In this document: positions 43,599 to 52,795 of the stretch, piece by piece
Numbering within the stretch: the stretch's first letter is position 1
How the letters are laid out: each line of letters starts with the position of its first letter
Translations under genes and position numbers: made by a program
Notes under the pieces: model-generated
Database searches by the model: none
The model's input: the letters and a program-made list of their open reading frames with translations, nothing else
What the model was told of the DNA's origin: nothing
Assembly: GCA_024710585.1 (NCBI GenBank)
Contig: JANJUM010000044.1
Span: 1-59,544 of the forward strand
DNA from: Desulforhopalus sp.
GTDB lineage: Bacteria > Desulfobacterota > Desulfobulbia > Desulfobulbales > Desulfocapsaceae
Direction of reading: 5' to 3'
Length of the DNA stretch: 59,544 nucleotides

Positions 43599-44483
43599 AT
43601 GCCACCAATTCTCGAGGTGCGTCACCTCAAAAAACGCTATTCCTCTGTCGAGGCGGTTCGCGATGTCTCCTTCAGCGTCTCCCCCGGCATCTGCTTCGGC
43701 CTGCTCGGTCCGAACGGCGCCGGCAAGACCACCACCCTGGAAATCATCGAGGACATCACCCCCGCCAGCGGTGGCGAAGTCCTCTATCGAGGCCGAGCAC
43801 GCGGCCGCAATTTTCGCGAAGAAATTGGCATTCAGTTCCAGCATACCTCGCTGCTCAACTTCCTCTCGGTGCGCGAGACACTGGAGACCTTCGCCAGCCT
43901 GTTCAGCAAGCCCGCCGACATCGACGACATCAGCCGCCGCTGCGACCTCGTCACCATCGCCAACCAGCGCAACGACAGGCTCTCCGGCGGCCAGGGGCAG
44001 CGACTGACGCTGGCCCTGGCGCTGATCAACCAACCCAGCCTGGTGTTCCTCGACGAGCCATCCACCGGCCTCGACCCGCAGTCGCGACGCAACTTGTGGT
44101 CAATCCTCCGCGAGTTGAAGGAGGAGGGGCGCACCCTCATCCTCACCACCCACTCCATGGAAGAAGCCGAGTACCTCTGCGACGATATCGCCATTATGGA
44201 CCGCGGCACCATCATCGCTTCCGGCAGCCCGCGGGAACTCATCGAACGCCATGGTGGCGGCAGCGCCATCATCCTCCCCGGCCACACCCCCCAGGGACCT
44301 CTGCAGGGTCTGAACTACAGCGTGCGAAAAAACGGTGCCGACATCGTCATCCACACCGACCACGTGCACCAGGGTCTCAAAGAACTCATCGACCGCCATA
44401 TCGCCCTGCCGGGGATGTCCATCCACACCGCCAACCTCGAGGATGTCTTCCTTCACCTCACCGGGCGGGAGCTCCGGGAATAG
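43599..44483 (+). CDS. ABC-2 type exporter ATP-binding protein
   Basis: A 294-residue ATPase: Walker A GPNGAGKTT, Q-loop IQFQHTS, signature LSGGQGQRL, Walker B LVFLDEPSTGLD, switch His LTTHSMEEAEYL. The C-terminal extension from about residue 225 (IIASGSPRELIERHGGGSAI and on to NLEDVFLHLTGREL) is the usual end of CcmA/DrrA-type exporters. It starts at ATG 43599 and precedes its permease by 37 bases. Three palindromes upstream suggest regulated expression. Confidence 0.92.
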   Translation: MPPILEVRHLKKRYSSVEAVRDVSFSVSPGICFGLLGPNGAGKTTTLEIIEDITPASGGEVLYRGRARGRNFREEIGIQFQHTSLLNFLSVRETLETFASLFSKPADIDDISRRCDLVTIANQRNDRLSGGQGQRLTLALALINQPSLVFLDEPSTGLDPQSRRNLWSILRELKEEGRTLILTTHSMEEAEYLCDDIAIMDRGTIIASGSPRELIERHGGGSAIILPGHTPQGPLQGLNYSVRKNGADIVIHTDHVHQGLKELIDRHIALPGMSIHTANLEDVFLHLTGRELRE

Positions 44484-44520
44484 GCATGCTGGCTTCATTC
44501 TTCCCCCAGAATTCCCTGCC

Positions 44521-45561
44521 ATGAACCTGAAACGCATCTGGGTCGTCTTCAAGGCCCGCAACGCCGAGTTCTTCCGCGACCGTGCCGCCTTCGGCTGGAA
44601 TTTCGCCTTCCCCCTGTTGATCATCATCGGCTTCGGCCTGATGTTCGACGGCCGCGAGTTCAAGCGTTTCCGCGTCGGCATTTTTCCACCCGCAGCCATC
44701 GAACACGGCGCCTCGGAAGCCCTGCCGCCGACGTTTCTCAAAGATCGCCATGTCATCGTCGTGCCGGTGGTGGATCGTGAGGATGGGGAAAACAGGCTCT
44801 CCCGCCATCGCATAGACCTGCTCGTCGATGGCACTTCAGTCAGCGGCGCTTACTGGATGAACAGTTCTTCGCCCAACAGCTCGCTGGCCGAAAAAGTATA
44901 TCTCTCATCCTATATGGTCGGCAAGACGCCTCCACAGCGCGGGGTAACCAGCGGGCCGCAAATCCGCTATATCGACTGGCTGATGCCGGGGATCCTGGCC
45001 ATGAACATGATGTTCTCGGCCCTGTGGGGCATCGGCTACGTCATCGTCCGCTACCGCAAGAACGGCACACTGAAGCGGCTCAAGGCCACACCTCTGACCG
45101 CCTTCGAGTACCTGACCGCGCAGATGCTGTCGCGCATCTTTCTCATCATCTTCACCCTCGTTGTCATCTGGGCGGGCAGCGACCTGATCTTCGACTTCCA
45201 CATCACCGGATCGCCGCTGCTGCTGCTGGTAGTGTTCATTCTCGGCGGCCTCAATCTCTGCTCCATCGGCCTGATCTTCGCCGCCCGCGGCACCAGCGAG
45301 GAGTTCACCAGCGGCATCCTCAACTTCATCTCCTGGCCGATGATGTTTGTCTCCGAGGTATGGTTTTCCCTCGAGGGCTCCTCGAAGCTGGTCCAGGACT
45401 TCGCCCTCCTCTTTCCCATGACCTACCTGCTGCGGGCGGCGCGCAAAGTGATGAACGAGGCCGCCACCCTCGCCGACATCCAGGGGGAATGCCTCATTCT
45501 CGCCGTCACGACCCTGGTCTTCCTGGTCATCGGCGCCCTGCTCTTCTCGTGGAACGAATAG
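44521..45561 (+). CDS. ABC-2 type transport permease
   Basis: A 346-residue membrane protein. The first helix (about residues 26-42, FAFPLLIIIGFGLMF) is followed by a soluble, probably periplasmic, loop of about 110 residues. The core of five helices begins at IDWLMPGILAMNMMFSALWG and continues with YVIVRYRKNGTLKRLKATPL, the conserved cytoplasmic loop contacting the ATPase. TSGILNFISWPMMFVSEVWF and then PMTYLLRAARKVMNE are typical ABC2_membrane features. It pairs with the preceding ATPase as an exporter. The substrate is unknown. The MBL-fold gene follows after 23 bases. Confidence 0.9.
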   Translation: MNLKRIWVVFKARNAEFFRDRAAFGWNFAFPLLIIIGFGLMFDGREFKRFRVGIFPPAAIEHGASEALPPTFLKDRHVIVVPVVDREDGENRLSRHRIDLLVDGTSVSGAYWMNSSSPNSSLAEKVYLSSYMVGKTPPQRGVTSGPQIRYIDWLMPGILAMNMMFSALWGIGYVIVRYRKNGTLKRLKATPLTAFEYLTAQMLSRIFLIIFTLVVIWAGSDLIFDFHITGSPLLLLVVFILGGLNLCSIGLIFAARGTSEEFTSGILNFISWPMMFVSEVWFSLEGSSKLVQDFALLFPMTYLLRAARKVMNEAATLADIQGECLILAVTTLVFLVIGALLFSWNE

Positions 45562-45584
45562 ACACAGCCAAAGGAAGCCTGCCC

Positions 45585-46415
45585 ATGAAACTCACCGTGC
45601 TCGTCGATAACAACGCCCTGGTCGGCCGCTATTTCCTCGCCGAAGCCGGCCTCTGCTTCCTCATCGAGAGCGAGGGGCGGCGCCTGCTCTTTGATACCGG
45701 CCGCTCCGGCATCTTCCTCGACAACGCCCGCGACATGGGCATCTCCCTGGCAGAGCTCGACCTGGTGGTGCTCTCCCACGGCCACCACGACCACACCTGG
45801 GGCCTTTCAACCCTGGCTCGCCATTTCTCCAGCCTGCAGGCGCAGGGGCTGCCCCACCGCCGCCCGCGGGTCTTGACCCACCCCAAGACGATGACCAGCA
45901 TCGCCAACGACACCCAGGTCGAGCTCGGCCCGCTCTTCTCGACCGAAAAGCTCGTCCGGCACTTTGCTGTGGATTTCGTCAGCGGGGTCAAAGAGCTGAC
46001 GCCCAGACTGTCATACCTTGGTGAAATCCCGCGTATCTTCGACTTCGAGGGGCGGCAGCCTCTCGGCCGAAAGGAGGGGGAAACGGAAGGAGACACCATT
46101 CCCGAGGACTCGGCCCTGGTGTATCGCAGCGACCACGGCCTGGTGGTCATCACCGGCTGCTCGCACTCCGGTATCTGCAATATCGTTGAATACGCCAGAA
46201 AGGTCACCGGAGACGCCCGCGTCGTCGACATCATCGGCGGACTGCACCTCCAGAACCCATCGCCTCAGCAGTTACAGGGCACCCTCGCCTACCTGTCCGA
46301 GGTTCGGCCGCAGCGTTTGCACGCCTGCCACTGCACTGACCTCAGGTCGAAAATCGCCCTGGCCGGCGTGGCCGATCTGGGCGAGGTTGGGGTCGGTGTG
46401 AAACTGGAGTATTGA
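45585..46415 (+). CDS. MBL-fold metallo-hydrolase
   Basis: A 276-residue metallo-beta-lactamase-fold protein. It begins MKLTVLVDNNALVGRYFLAE and has LLFDTGRSGIFLDNA, the metal motif LSHGHHDHTWGL, then VVITGCSHSGICNIVEYA and the late histidines in HACHCTDL. This matches the archaeal/bacterial family annotated as 7,8-dihydropterin-6-methyl phosphate synthase-like MBL hydrolases; the substrate in bacteria is unproven. Co-transcription with the ABC-2 exporter (23-base gap) is likely. Confidence 0.88.
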   Translation: MKLTVLVDNNALVGRYFLAEAGLCFLIESEGRRLLFDTGRSGIFLDNARDMGISLAELDLVVLSHGHHDHTWGLSTLARHFSSLQAQGLPHRRPRVLTHPKTMTSIANDTQVELGPLFSTEKLVRHFAVDFVSGVKELTPRLSYLGEIPRIFDFEGRQPLGRKEGETEGDTIPEDSALVYRSDHGLVVITGCSHSGICNIVEYARKVTGDARVVDIIGGLHLQNPSPQQLQGTLAYLSEVRPQRLHACHCTDLRSKIALAGVADLGEVGVGVKLEY

Positions 46416-46545
46416 GATGAAGGGGCACAGTCCCAGGGAAGGAGGATGCTCCCCCTGCGGCACAGGCCGCGGGAGGCTGCACTCCTCCCAAAAACCGCAG
46501 GTTCCCCCCTTTTCCCGGCGGGAACCGACGATAACGAGGTGACAC

Positions 46546-47088
46546 ATGTCAATGGAGATGGGCGGAACAGTCCTGGTCAACTGCACCCTGGCACGGCATG
46601 GCGGGGCCATCCTCGAGGTGTTCAATGACGCCATCCTCACCTCGACGGCACTCTACGATTACCAGCCGCGCACCATGGAGAGCATGACCGCCTGGTTTGC
46701 TGCCAAGGAAGCTGGCGGCTTTCCGGTGCTCGGCGTGGAGGACAGCGTCGGCACCTTGCTGGGCTTTGCCAGCTACGGCACCTTTCGCGCCTGGCCTGCC
46801 TATAAATATACCGTGGAACACTCGGTCTATGTGCACCGCGACTGCCGCGGCCGTGGACTTGGCCGGTGGTTGCTGCAGGAATTGATCGCCGCCGCCCGGA
46901 AAAACGGTCTCCACGCGTTGATCGGGGGCATCGACGCGGCTAACCCGGGAAGCATCGCTCTCCATGAGCGTCTCGGCTTCCGACACGTCGGCACGCTGCC
47001 CGAGGTGGGCTTCAAGTTTGGCCGCTGGCTCGATCTCGCCTTCTATGAATTGATCCTCGACACCCCCACCCATCCCATCGACGGGTAA
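46546..47088 (+). CDS. GNAT acetyltransferase, phosphinothricin acetyltransferase-like
   Basis: A 180-residue GNAT enzyme of the Pat/Bar/YwnH branch. Signatures: IFNDAILTSTALYDYQPRT-type N-terminus (here EVFNDAILTSTALYDY), LGFASYGTFRAWPAYKYTVE, HSVYVHRDCRGRGLGRWLL (acetyl-CoA loop RGRGLG), IGGIDAANPGSIALHERLGF and VGFKFGRWLDLAFYE. Many relatives acetylate methionine sulfone/sulfoximine or related amino acids rather than herbicide. GAGGTGAC precedes the ATG. It converges with the potassium channel gene. Confidence 0.9.
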   Translation: MSMEMGGTVLVNCTLARHGGAILEVFNDAILTSTALYDYQPRTMESMTAWFAAKEAGGFPVLGVEDSVGTLLGFASYGTFRAWPAYKYTVEHSVYVHRDCRGRGLGRWLLQELIAAARKNGLHALIGGIDAANPGSIALHERLGFRHVGTLPEVGFKFGRWLDLAFYELILDTPTHPIDG

Positions 47089-47176
47089 AATGCCCCCCAG
47101 CCTACCGAGCTGCTGGAGAAAAATGACAGCCAGGGGCGCAAGGACGCCGCACGCTGTGGTCCCCTTCACACCCTGG

Positions 47177-48169
47177 TCAGGAGAGCACCTCCCGCATACG
47201 GCGCATATCGTGCTGCTTGCCGATGGCGATAATGACGTCGTTGGCATCGATGATCGCATCTGGCCCGGGATTGAACACCATCTCCGCGCTGGCCTTCTTG
47301 ATGGCGACGATGATCACGCCGAAATCGCGCCGAAGATTGCTGGTCACCAAGGTCTTGCCCACCATGCTCGAGGTCGCGGAGACGACCGCCTCTTCGAGCT
47401 TCAGCCCCAGATCGCCGCTCATCATCGTCGTATCGAGAAAATCCACCACGGTCGGCTTGCGCAGGATCTGCGCCATGCGTGCCCCACCCATGTTATACGG
47501 GCACACCACCCGGGAGGCTCCTGCCCGTAGCATTTTCGCCTCGTTCTTGAGATCGGCGGCCCGTGACAGCACGAAGATATCCGGCTTCAGCCCCTTGGCG
47601 GTGAGGGTGATGAAGACATTGTCGGCGTCACTCGAGACCGCGGTGGCCAGGCCCTTGGCGCGCATCAGGCCCGCTTCGCGCAGCACGTCGTCGACCGTCG
47701 CGTCCCCAGCCAGGTAGAGGTAGCGCAGCTTCTCGAGCTGTTCCGTTTTCTCTCCTTCCTTTTCGATGACCAGGAATGGAATCTTTTCCGCAGCGAGCTC
47801 ACCGCAGATCACTTCACCAATCCTGCCAAATCCGCAGACGATGAAATGACCGGAAATCTCCGCAATCTGTTTTTCCAACTTTCTCCTCCCTAGCAGCTTG
47901 CGCAGTTCCCCTTCGACAAAGATCTTGGCGACCTGCCCCAGGGTATATGTCAACAGACTGATACCGGAAATGATGATGCCGACCGTAAGCACACGGCCGG
48001 CCCGTGACAGCGGAGAGATCTCCCCGAAGCCGACGGTGCTGATGGTGATCAGCGTCATGTAGAACGAATCGAAAACGCTCATCCGCTCGAGAATGACGTA
48101 GCCAGCCGTTCCGACGACGATGATGAGCAGCAGCAGTATCGCCGAGACGCGCAGCTTAAAGAATTCCAT
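47177..48169 (-). CDS. Two-TM potassium channel with RCK (TrkA-N/TrkA-C) domains
   Basis: A 330-residue MthK-like channel. Helix 1 is VSAILLLLIIVVGTAGYVIL, then the pore helix and selectivity filter ITISTVGFGEIS, and helix 2 GRVLTVGIIISGISLLTYTL. The RCK domain begins FIVCGFGRIGEVICGEL (Rossmann NAD-type loop) and includes YLYLAGDATVDDVLREAGL and VVCPYNMGGARMAQIL; the TrkA-C domain covers about 240-330 (SSMVGKTLVTSNL, DANDVIIAIGK). It forms tetramers gated by cytoplasmic ligands such as calcium or nucleotides. Confidence 0.93.
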   Translation of the reverse strand: MEFFKLRVSAILLLLIIVVGTAGYVILERMSVFDSFYMTLITISTVGFGEISPLSRAGRVLTVGIIISGISLLTYTLGQVAKIFVEGELRKLLGRRKLEKQIAEISGHFIVCGFGRIGEVICGELAAEKIPFLVIEKEGEKTEQLEKLRYLYLAGDATVDDVLREAGLMRAKGLATAVSSDADNVFITLTAKGLKPDIFVLSRAADLKNEAKMLRAGASRVVCPYNMGGARMAQILRKPTVVDFLDTTMMSGDLGLKLEEAVVSATSSMVGKTLVTSNLRRDFGVIIVAIKKASAEMVFNPGPDAIIDANDVIIAIGKQHDMRRMREVLS

Positions 48170-48256
48170 GGGAAGTGCCGGTCACGGACGCTCTCGAAAT
48201 CGACTCGAAGGAAGGATGCCCCCCTGGGAGGGCAGCGAACCAAAAAATACCGCCCA

Positions 48257-48751
48257 TCAGGGTTGCCGCCCGGCTTGCTCGTGCAGCACCTGGCCTCGCG
48301 AAGTGAAGGAGATGCCCAGTTGCGATTGCGAGCCGATCATGACACTTTCGAAAATCGGCGGGTTGGTGGGGGCGTCTGCCTGCCAGGTGACGAGAAAATT
48401 GGCGCCTGATCCGCCCGCCTCGTCATCCTGGGCGATGACGTAGCGGTGCGAGCCGAGGGGGGGCAGCGTCAGCGGTCGGTCAAGGAAGCGCTTCAGCAGC
48501 TTTCCCTCGGTATTGAAATAGTCGATGGTGGTGATGGTGATGGAATGGCGCGTGTCCACATTGCGCAGGCTCAGGGTGACCGAGAGCAGGAGCCGTGCCT
48601 CGCGGTTGCCGTGGTAGATATGCGAATACGCCGGGACGTAGACATTCTGGCCCATGGACAGAGCGGGGCAGTCTTCGGCGCCCGCCGCACCCCTCCACAA
48701 AAGGCAGCTCAAGAGAACCAGTGACAACCGAAAAAGGGGGCGAACAGGCAT
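48257..48751 (-). CDS. DUF3124 family exported protein
   Basis: A 164-residue protein with a signal peptide (PLFRLSLVLLSCLLWRGAAG, cleavage near AGA). The DUF3124 signature is GQNVYVPAYSHIYHGNREA, then LLLSVTLSLRNVDTRHSITI, IDYFNTEGKLLKRFLDRPLT and FLVTWQADAPTNPPIFESVM. The family is predicted periplasmic and of unknown function. ATG 48751 gives the signal peptide directly; the longer frame to 48841 is unlikely. The nearest minus-strand neighbours are the TRAP genes upstream. Confidence 0.85.
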   Translation of the reverse strand: MPVRPLFRLSLVLLSCLLWRGAAGAEDCPALSMGQNVYVPAYSHIYHGNREARLLLSVTLSLRNVDTRHSITITTIDYFNTEGKLLKRFLDRPLTLPPLGSHRYVIAQDDEAGGSGANFLVTWQADAPTNPPIFESVMIGSQSQLGISFTSRGQVLHEQAGRQP

Positions 48752-48877
48752 AGCGACTCGACCAAAAGGTGGATATGAAGGCAACCGCAAAAATCGCCTC
48801 TTTCCGATGCCAAAGCTACCGTCTCGCTTTTCTTTGCGCAATTCCTTTTTCCATGCCGAAGGCCAAAAGCCACCGGC

Positions 48878-50155
48878 CTACATCACTGAGGGCAGCCAGG
48901 TGCTCATACCGGGAAAGACGATGGTCAGTATGAGGAAAAACACCAGCAACCCGATAAACGGCGCAATGCCCCTGATGGTATCGACCATGCGGATATCCTT
49001 GTCGAGCCCACTGATGACGTAGAGGTTCATGCCCACCGGGGGGGTCACCAGGGCAATCTCCATATTGACGGTGAGCACGATGGCGTACCAGATGGGGTCG
49101 ATGCCCAGGGCGTGCATGATCGGCGCCACCAGGGGCATGGTCAGGAGGATGATGGAGACCGTCTCGAGGATGCAGCCGAGCAGCAGCATGAGGATGTTCA
49201 TGGCGATGATGAACATCAGCGGCGAGAGCTTCCAGGCGATGATCGTCTCGGTGAGCAGTTGAGGTATCTCGAGGAGTGTCATCACCCTGCCAAAGAGCAT
49301 GGCCCCGGTGATGATGAGGGCGATCATGCAGGAGGTCGCGGCCGATTTGATGCCGATCTCCGGTAGATCGCGCAGGGTCAGGGTCCGGTAAATGCACATG
49401 GTGATGAACAGGCTGTAGACCAGCCCGGCGGCCGCCGCCTCGGTTGGCGTGAACACCCCGCTGTAGATGCCGCCGAGGATGATCACCGGCAGCATGATGC
49501 CCCAGATGTTTTTCTTCGTCATCTGCAACCGCTCATGCCAGGAGGCTGGCTCAAGGCGCTGATAGCCGCCGCGGACGCTGCGGTAAGCCGCATAGACCAC
49601 CAGCAGGCCGGTGAGCACCAGGCCGGGGATAACGCCGGCCATAAACAGCTTGCCCACCGATTCTTCCACCACTTCGCCATAGATGATCAGCGGGATGCTC
49701 GGCGGGATGAGGATACCGAGCGTCCCCCCGGTCCCGAGCAAACCCAGGGTGAACCTCTTATCATATCCTCTGGCCAGCATGGCCGGGTAAGCGACCATGC
49801 CGATGGTGGCGGCGGCCGCCGCCCCCGAACCGGTGATGGCGGCAAAGAAGGCGCAGGCGAGGACGGTGGCGATGGCCAGCCCGCCGGGCAGATGGCGCAC
49901 CCAGACGTTGACGCTGTCGAAGAGATCGTCGCCGATCCTGCCATCGAGAAGGACCTGGCTCATCATCACGAACAGCGGGATGGCCAGCAGGACGAAACTG
50001 TCCAGCGAGCCGAACACCGTGGTGCCGATGATCTTCAACGGCAGGTCATAGAGATAGAGCAGCAGCACCGAGGCCGTGCCGAGGGAAAAGGCCACCGGCA
50101 CACCGATAAACAGCAGCAGCAGGATAATGGCAAGAACGATGACGAAGGTGGTCAT
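48878..50155 (-). CDS. dctM: TRAP transporter large permease subunit
   Basis: A 425-residue DctM-type membrane subunit with about twelve hydrophobic helices. Typical features: the start FVIVLAIILLLLFIGVPVAF, then AAITGSGAAAAATIGMVAYP, RGYDKRFTLGLLGTGGTLGI followed by LIPPSIPLIIYGEV, and PVGMNLYVISGLDKD near the end. It forms the sodium-driven channel that takes substrate from DctP. The start overlaps the small-subunit stop by four bases. Confidence 0.94.
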   Translation of the reverse strand: MTTFVIVLAIILLLLFIGVPVAFSLGTASVLLLYLYDLPLKIIGTTVFGSLDSFVLLAIPLFVMMSQVLLDGRIGDDLFDSVNVWVRHLPGGLAIATVLACAFFAAITGSGAAAAATIGMVAYPAMLARGYDKRFTLGLLGTGGTLGILIPPSIPLIIYGEVVEESVGKLFMAGVIPGLVLTGLLVVYAAYRSVRGGYQRLEPASWHERLQMTKKNIWGIMLPVIILGGIYSGVFTPTEAAAAGLVYSLFITMCIYRTLTLRDLPEIGIKSAATSCMIALIITGAMLFGRVMTLLEIPQLLTETIIAWKLSPLMFIIAMNILMLLLGCILETVSIILLTMPLVAPIMHALGIDPIWYAIVLTVNMEIALVTPPVGMNLYVISGLDKDIRMVDTIRGIAPFIGLLVFFLILTIVFPGMSTWLPSVM

Positions 50156-50670
50156 GGGGCAGGATCCATCCGGTGTTGAGAATCACGAAGGTCGACAGCG
50201 CTCTTGACGGCAATGAAGAAGAACTGGAAGGTCAGCAGGAAAAAGCCGATGAGCAGGGCCGTCTGAGGTATCCATAAGGGCACGCGCAGGGGCGTGGCCG
50301 AGAGCTTGCCGAATTTGATCGACAGCATCAGCATCTGGTAAGCCTGCGCGGTGACGATGGCGCAGTAGACCATGCCGATGACCCCGGTAACACCGTCCAG
50401 GACCTTGCGTGTCCTTGGCCGCATGAGGTCGAGGACCAGATCGACGCGGACATGCTTGTTGGTCTGCAGGGTATACGACGACGCAGCGAGCATCGTCCAC
50501 ATGAAGAGGTAGATGGAGATCTCCTGGGTCCAGATGGTCGGCGAATCGAAGACATAGCGACAGACCACCTCGTAGGAAAGGATCAGGCCCATCACCAGGA
50601 TCCCCATCCCCGAGACGATGCCCAGGGCGCGGTTGCTCTTCTCAATGATTGTCCTGAGTTGCGACATCAT
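50152..50670 (-). CDS. dctQ: TRAP transporter small permease subunit
   Basis: About 172 residues with four hydrophobic helices. The DctQ motif SYEVVCRYVFDSPTIWTQEI (RYxF...WxxE) is present in full, followed by YLFMWTMLAASSYTLQTNKH and VRVDLVLDLMRPRTRKVLD. The start is placed at ATG 50670 with GAGGAG upstream; the longer frame is arginine-rich and unconserved. It overlaps dctM by four bases and lies 144 bases after dctP. Confidence 0.92.
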   Translation of the reverse strand: MMSQLRTIIEKSNRALGIVSGMGILVMGLILSYEVVCRYVFDSPTIWTQEISIYLFMWTMLAASSYTLQTNKHVRVDLVLDLMRPRTRKVLDGVTGVIGMVYCAIVTAQAYQMLMLSIKFGKLSATPLRVPLWIPQTALLIGFFLLTFQFFFIAVKSAVDLRDSQHRMDPAP

Positions 50671-50814
50671 GGGACGTCTCTCCTCTTGCGCTCCCCGCCG
50701 GGAGCGTGGGAAGCTCGGAAAGCATGGCAGGTTAGGTCGGCGGCTGGACGGAGCCTGCCGCCGATGACAGTGCCAGCGAGGGTGCGGCAGCTCTGCCACC
50801 GCACCCGGCGCTGC

Positions 50815-51822
50815 CTATTTGAGACCGAGGGCGATATCGATCAGCTTCTTGGCCAGCTCTCCGCCCTTGGTGGCAAAGGTGGTGCGTACCGGCTCAGTGG
50901 CCTGGATGAACAGCTTGCGGTTCTCCGGGGTCAGCTGGCTGATCTGCACACCAGCCTTCTCGATGACCGTCTTGGCCTGGGCCTCGGAATCAGCAATCGC
51001 GGCGCGAATCCATGCCTCGGCATCCTTGCCGGCCAGCAGTACCGCATCCTGCTGCTCTTTGGGCAGCTTCTTCCACACGGCGAGATTGGCTTGAACGGCG
51101 AACTGGGCGGTGGAGTAGTTGGCTTCGGTCATATACTTCTGCACTTCCATGATCTTGCGCGAGACGGCTGCCGGCATCCCGGTGGTGGCGCCGTCGACGG
51201 TGCCGCGCTGCAGCGCCATGTACATCTCGGAAGAGCTCATCACCGTCGGCGCGGCGCCGAGCGCCTGCAAGGTCTCCGCATCGCCGCTGCTGAAGGACCT
51301 CATTTTCAGCCCCTTGAAATCGGCGGGTGTCGCCAGGGGCCGGGTGTTGTTGAAGAACTGGATATAGCCATAGTCAACCCAGAAAAGGGTCTTGACGCCC
51401 TTCTTCTGGAACTCCCCTTCGAGGAGGTCGCCGGCGCCGGCGTCGATGAACTTCTTGATCGAGGTGAGATCCTGGAAGATGAACGGCATCTCGAAGGCAT
51501 CGGCGGCGGGAATCATGCCCGACCATTTGTTGGTCGGCACCAGGCCGGTGTCGACATTGCCTTCCTGGAGCGCCTCGACGATCTCCGTATCCTTGAACAG
51601 CTGGGCGGAATCGAAGATCTTCACCTCCACCGCCCCCTTGGAGTACTCTTTGACCTTGTCGGCAAAGACCACCAGCCCCTTAGAGACATGGTGGGAGGGG
51701 GGAAACTGATTCGACAGCTTCAGTTCGGTGGCCGCCTGCGAAGACGACACGCCGGCAACCAGCGGTGCCACGGCGGCGAAGGTGACGGACAGCAAGAAGT
51801 TCTTCCAGCGATGACTAACCAT
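50815..51822 (-). CDS. dctP: TRAP transporter substrate-binding protein (DctP type)
   Basis: A 335-residue periplasmic protein with signal peptide cleaved after SSSQAA. The mature protein runs ATELKLSNQFPPSHHVSKGL, VEVKIFDSAQLFKDTEIVEA, LQEGNVDTGLVPTNKWSGM, then PLATPADFKGLKMRSFSSGD, and GTVDGATTGMPAAVSRKI. The Arg of KMRSF is the conserved carboxylate-binding residue of DctP proteins, so an organic acid is the likely ligand. AGGAGG lies just before the ATG. Gene order dctP-dctQ-dctM is standard. Confidence 0.94.
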   Translation of the reverse strand: MVSHRWKNFLLSVTFAAVAPLVAGVSSSQAATELKLSNQFPPSHHVSKGLVVFADKVKEYSKGAVEVKIFDSAQLFKDTEIVEALQEGNVDTGLVPTNKWSGMIPAADAFEMPFIFQDLTSIKKFIDAGAGDLLEGEFQKKGVKTLFWVDYGYIQFFNNTRPLATPADFKGLKMRSFSSGDAETLQALGAAPTVMSSSEMYMALQRGTVDGATTGMPAAVSRKIMEVQKYMTEANYSTAQFAVQANLAVWKKLPKEQQDAVLLAGKDAEAWIRAAIADSEAQAKTVIEKAGVQISQLTPENRKLFIQATEPVRTTFATKGGELAKKLIDIALGLK

Positions 51823-51937
51823 GTGTACTCCTCCTTTTCAGTTCCTCTAGGTTGATTGACGTTCACGTCGCCTGCGCCGAAAGAGGCGGCAAACGATTCC
51901 TCTGGCGACATGCGCCACGTGCGGCCGGGCAAGGTGC

Positions 51938-52795
51938 TCAACCGAATGCGGCATCGGCCCCGGACGTGTCGCAGCGACGCGACTGCCCCCGGTTGAGTTT
52001 CACCGCCGCCACCTCCAGACGCGCCATCGCCACATGGACGCTGCCGTCGGCCTCGGGCGGATGGCTGCGCAGGTACTGGGCGACAATCTCGTCGAGGAAG
52101 GCCTGCCGGCGCGACTCCGCGACCCGCTGCAGATAGGGCAGCCAGGTGGTGCGGATCCAGGCGGCGAACTCGGCAGGGGAAGGGTGCCGCATATCCCTCT
52201 GCTTCAACTCCACCCTCTGCGGCGTCAGGCCAGCCGCAGCCAGCCAGCGGCCATACTCCTCCGGGCCATGGAAGCCATACGGAAAGGTGAAGTCGAAGAA
52301 ATACTCCTGCCAGCCACGGGCGATGACGCTATTTAACACGGCGACGACTGCGGCGGCGTTGCCGTGGCCACCCATCTGCACAAGCACTCTCCCCCCAGGC
52401 TTGAGCGCGCCTGCCAGCCGTACCAGCACCGGACGATGGTCCCTCACCCAGTGCAGGGCGGCATTGGAGAACACCACATCGAAACGCTCGTTTTCCTCGA
52501 GCATGCGCACGTCGCGGTGGACAAAGCGCAGACGCCCGTCCCCAGCTCCGCCAAAGCGCTCGTTGGCCAGGGCGATCATCTCCGCCGAGCTGTCAAGGCC
52601 GACGACGGTGCCGCGCGGTACGCGGTCGGCGAGAGCGGCCGTCACCCTGCCGTCACCGCAGCCGACGTCGAGAATATCTTCATCCCCGCGCAGGGCCAAC
52701 CTGGCGACGAGTTCCAGCCCCCAGGCGCATTGGGAGCCGGAGTGGCTGGCATACAGCCGGGCATCCCAGCTGTAGGCCTGGTCAGTGCCGCCCAT
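51938..52795 (-). CDS. Class I SAM-dependent methyltransferase
   Basis: A 285-residue methyltransferase. Motif I is ILDVGCGDGRVTAALADRV, motif II VVGLDSSAEMIALANERF, motif IV FDVVFSNAALHWVRDHRPVL, and post-motif LKPGGRVLVQMGG. The helical C-terminal part (FDFTFPYGFHGPEEYGRWLA, AAWIRTTWLPYLQRV) resembles trans-aconitate 2-methyltransferase and tocopherol-type relatives. It starts within the last 14 bases of the PEP-mutase-superfamily gene, so the two are translationally coupled, and a joint metabolic role with an organic acid is possible. Confidence 0.9.
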   Translation of the reverse strand: MGGTDQAYSWDARLYASHSGSQCAWGLELVARLALRGDEDILDVGCGDGRVTAALADRVPRGTVVGLDSSAEMIALANERFGGAGDGRLRFVHRDVRMLEENERFDVVFSNAALHWVRDHRPVLVRLAGALKPGGRVLVQMGGHGNAAAVVAVLNSVIARGWQEYFFDFTFPYGFHGPEEYGRWLAAAGLTPQRVELKQRDMRHPSPAEFAAWIRTTWLPYLQRVAESRRQAFLDEIVAQYLRSHPPEADGSVHVAMARLEVAAVKLNRGQSRRCDTSGADAAFG

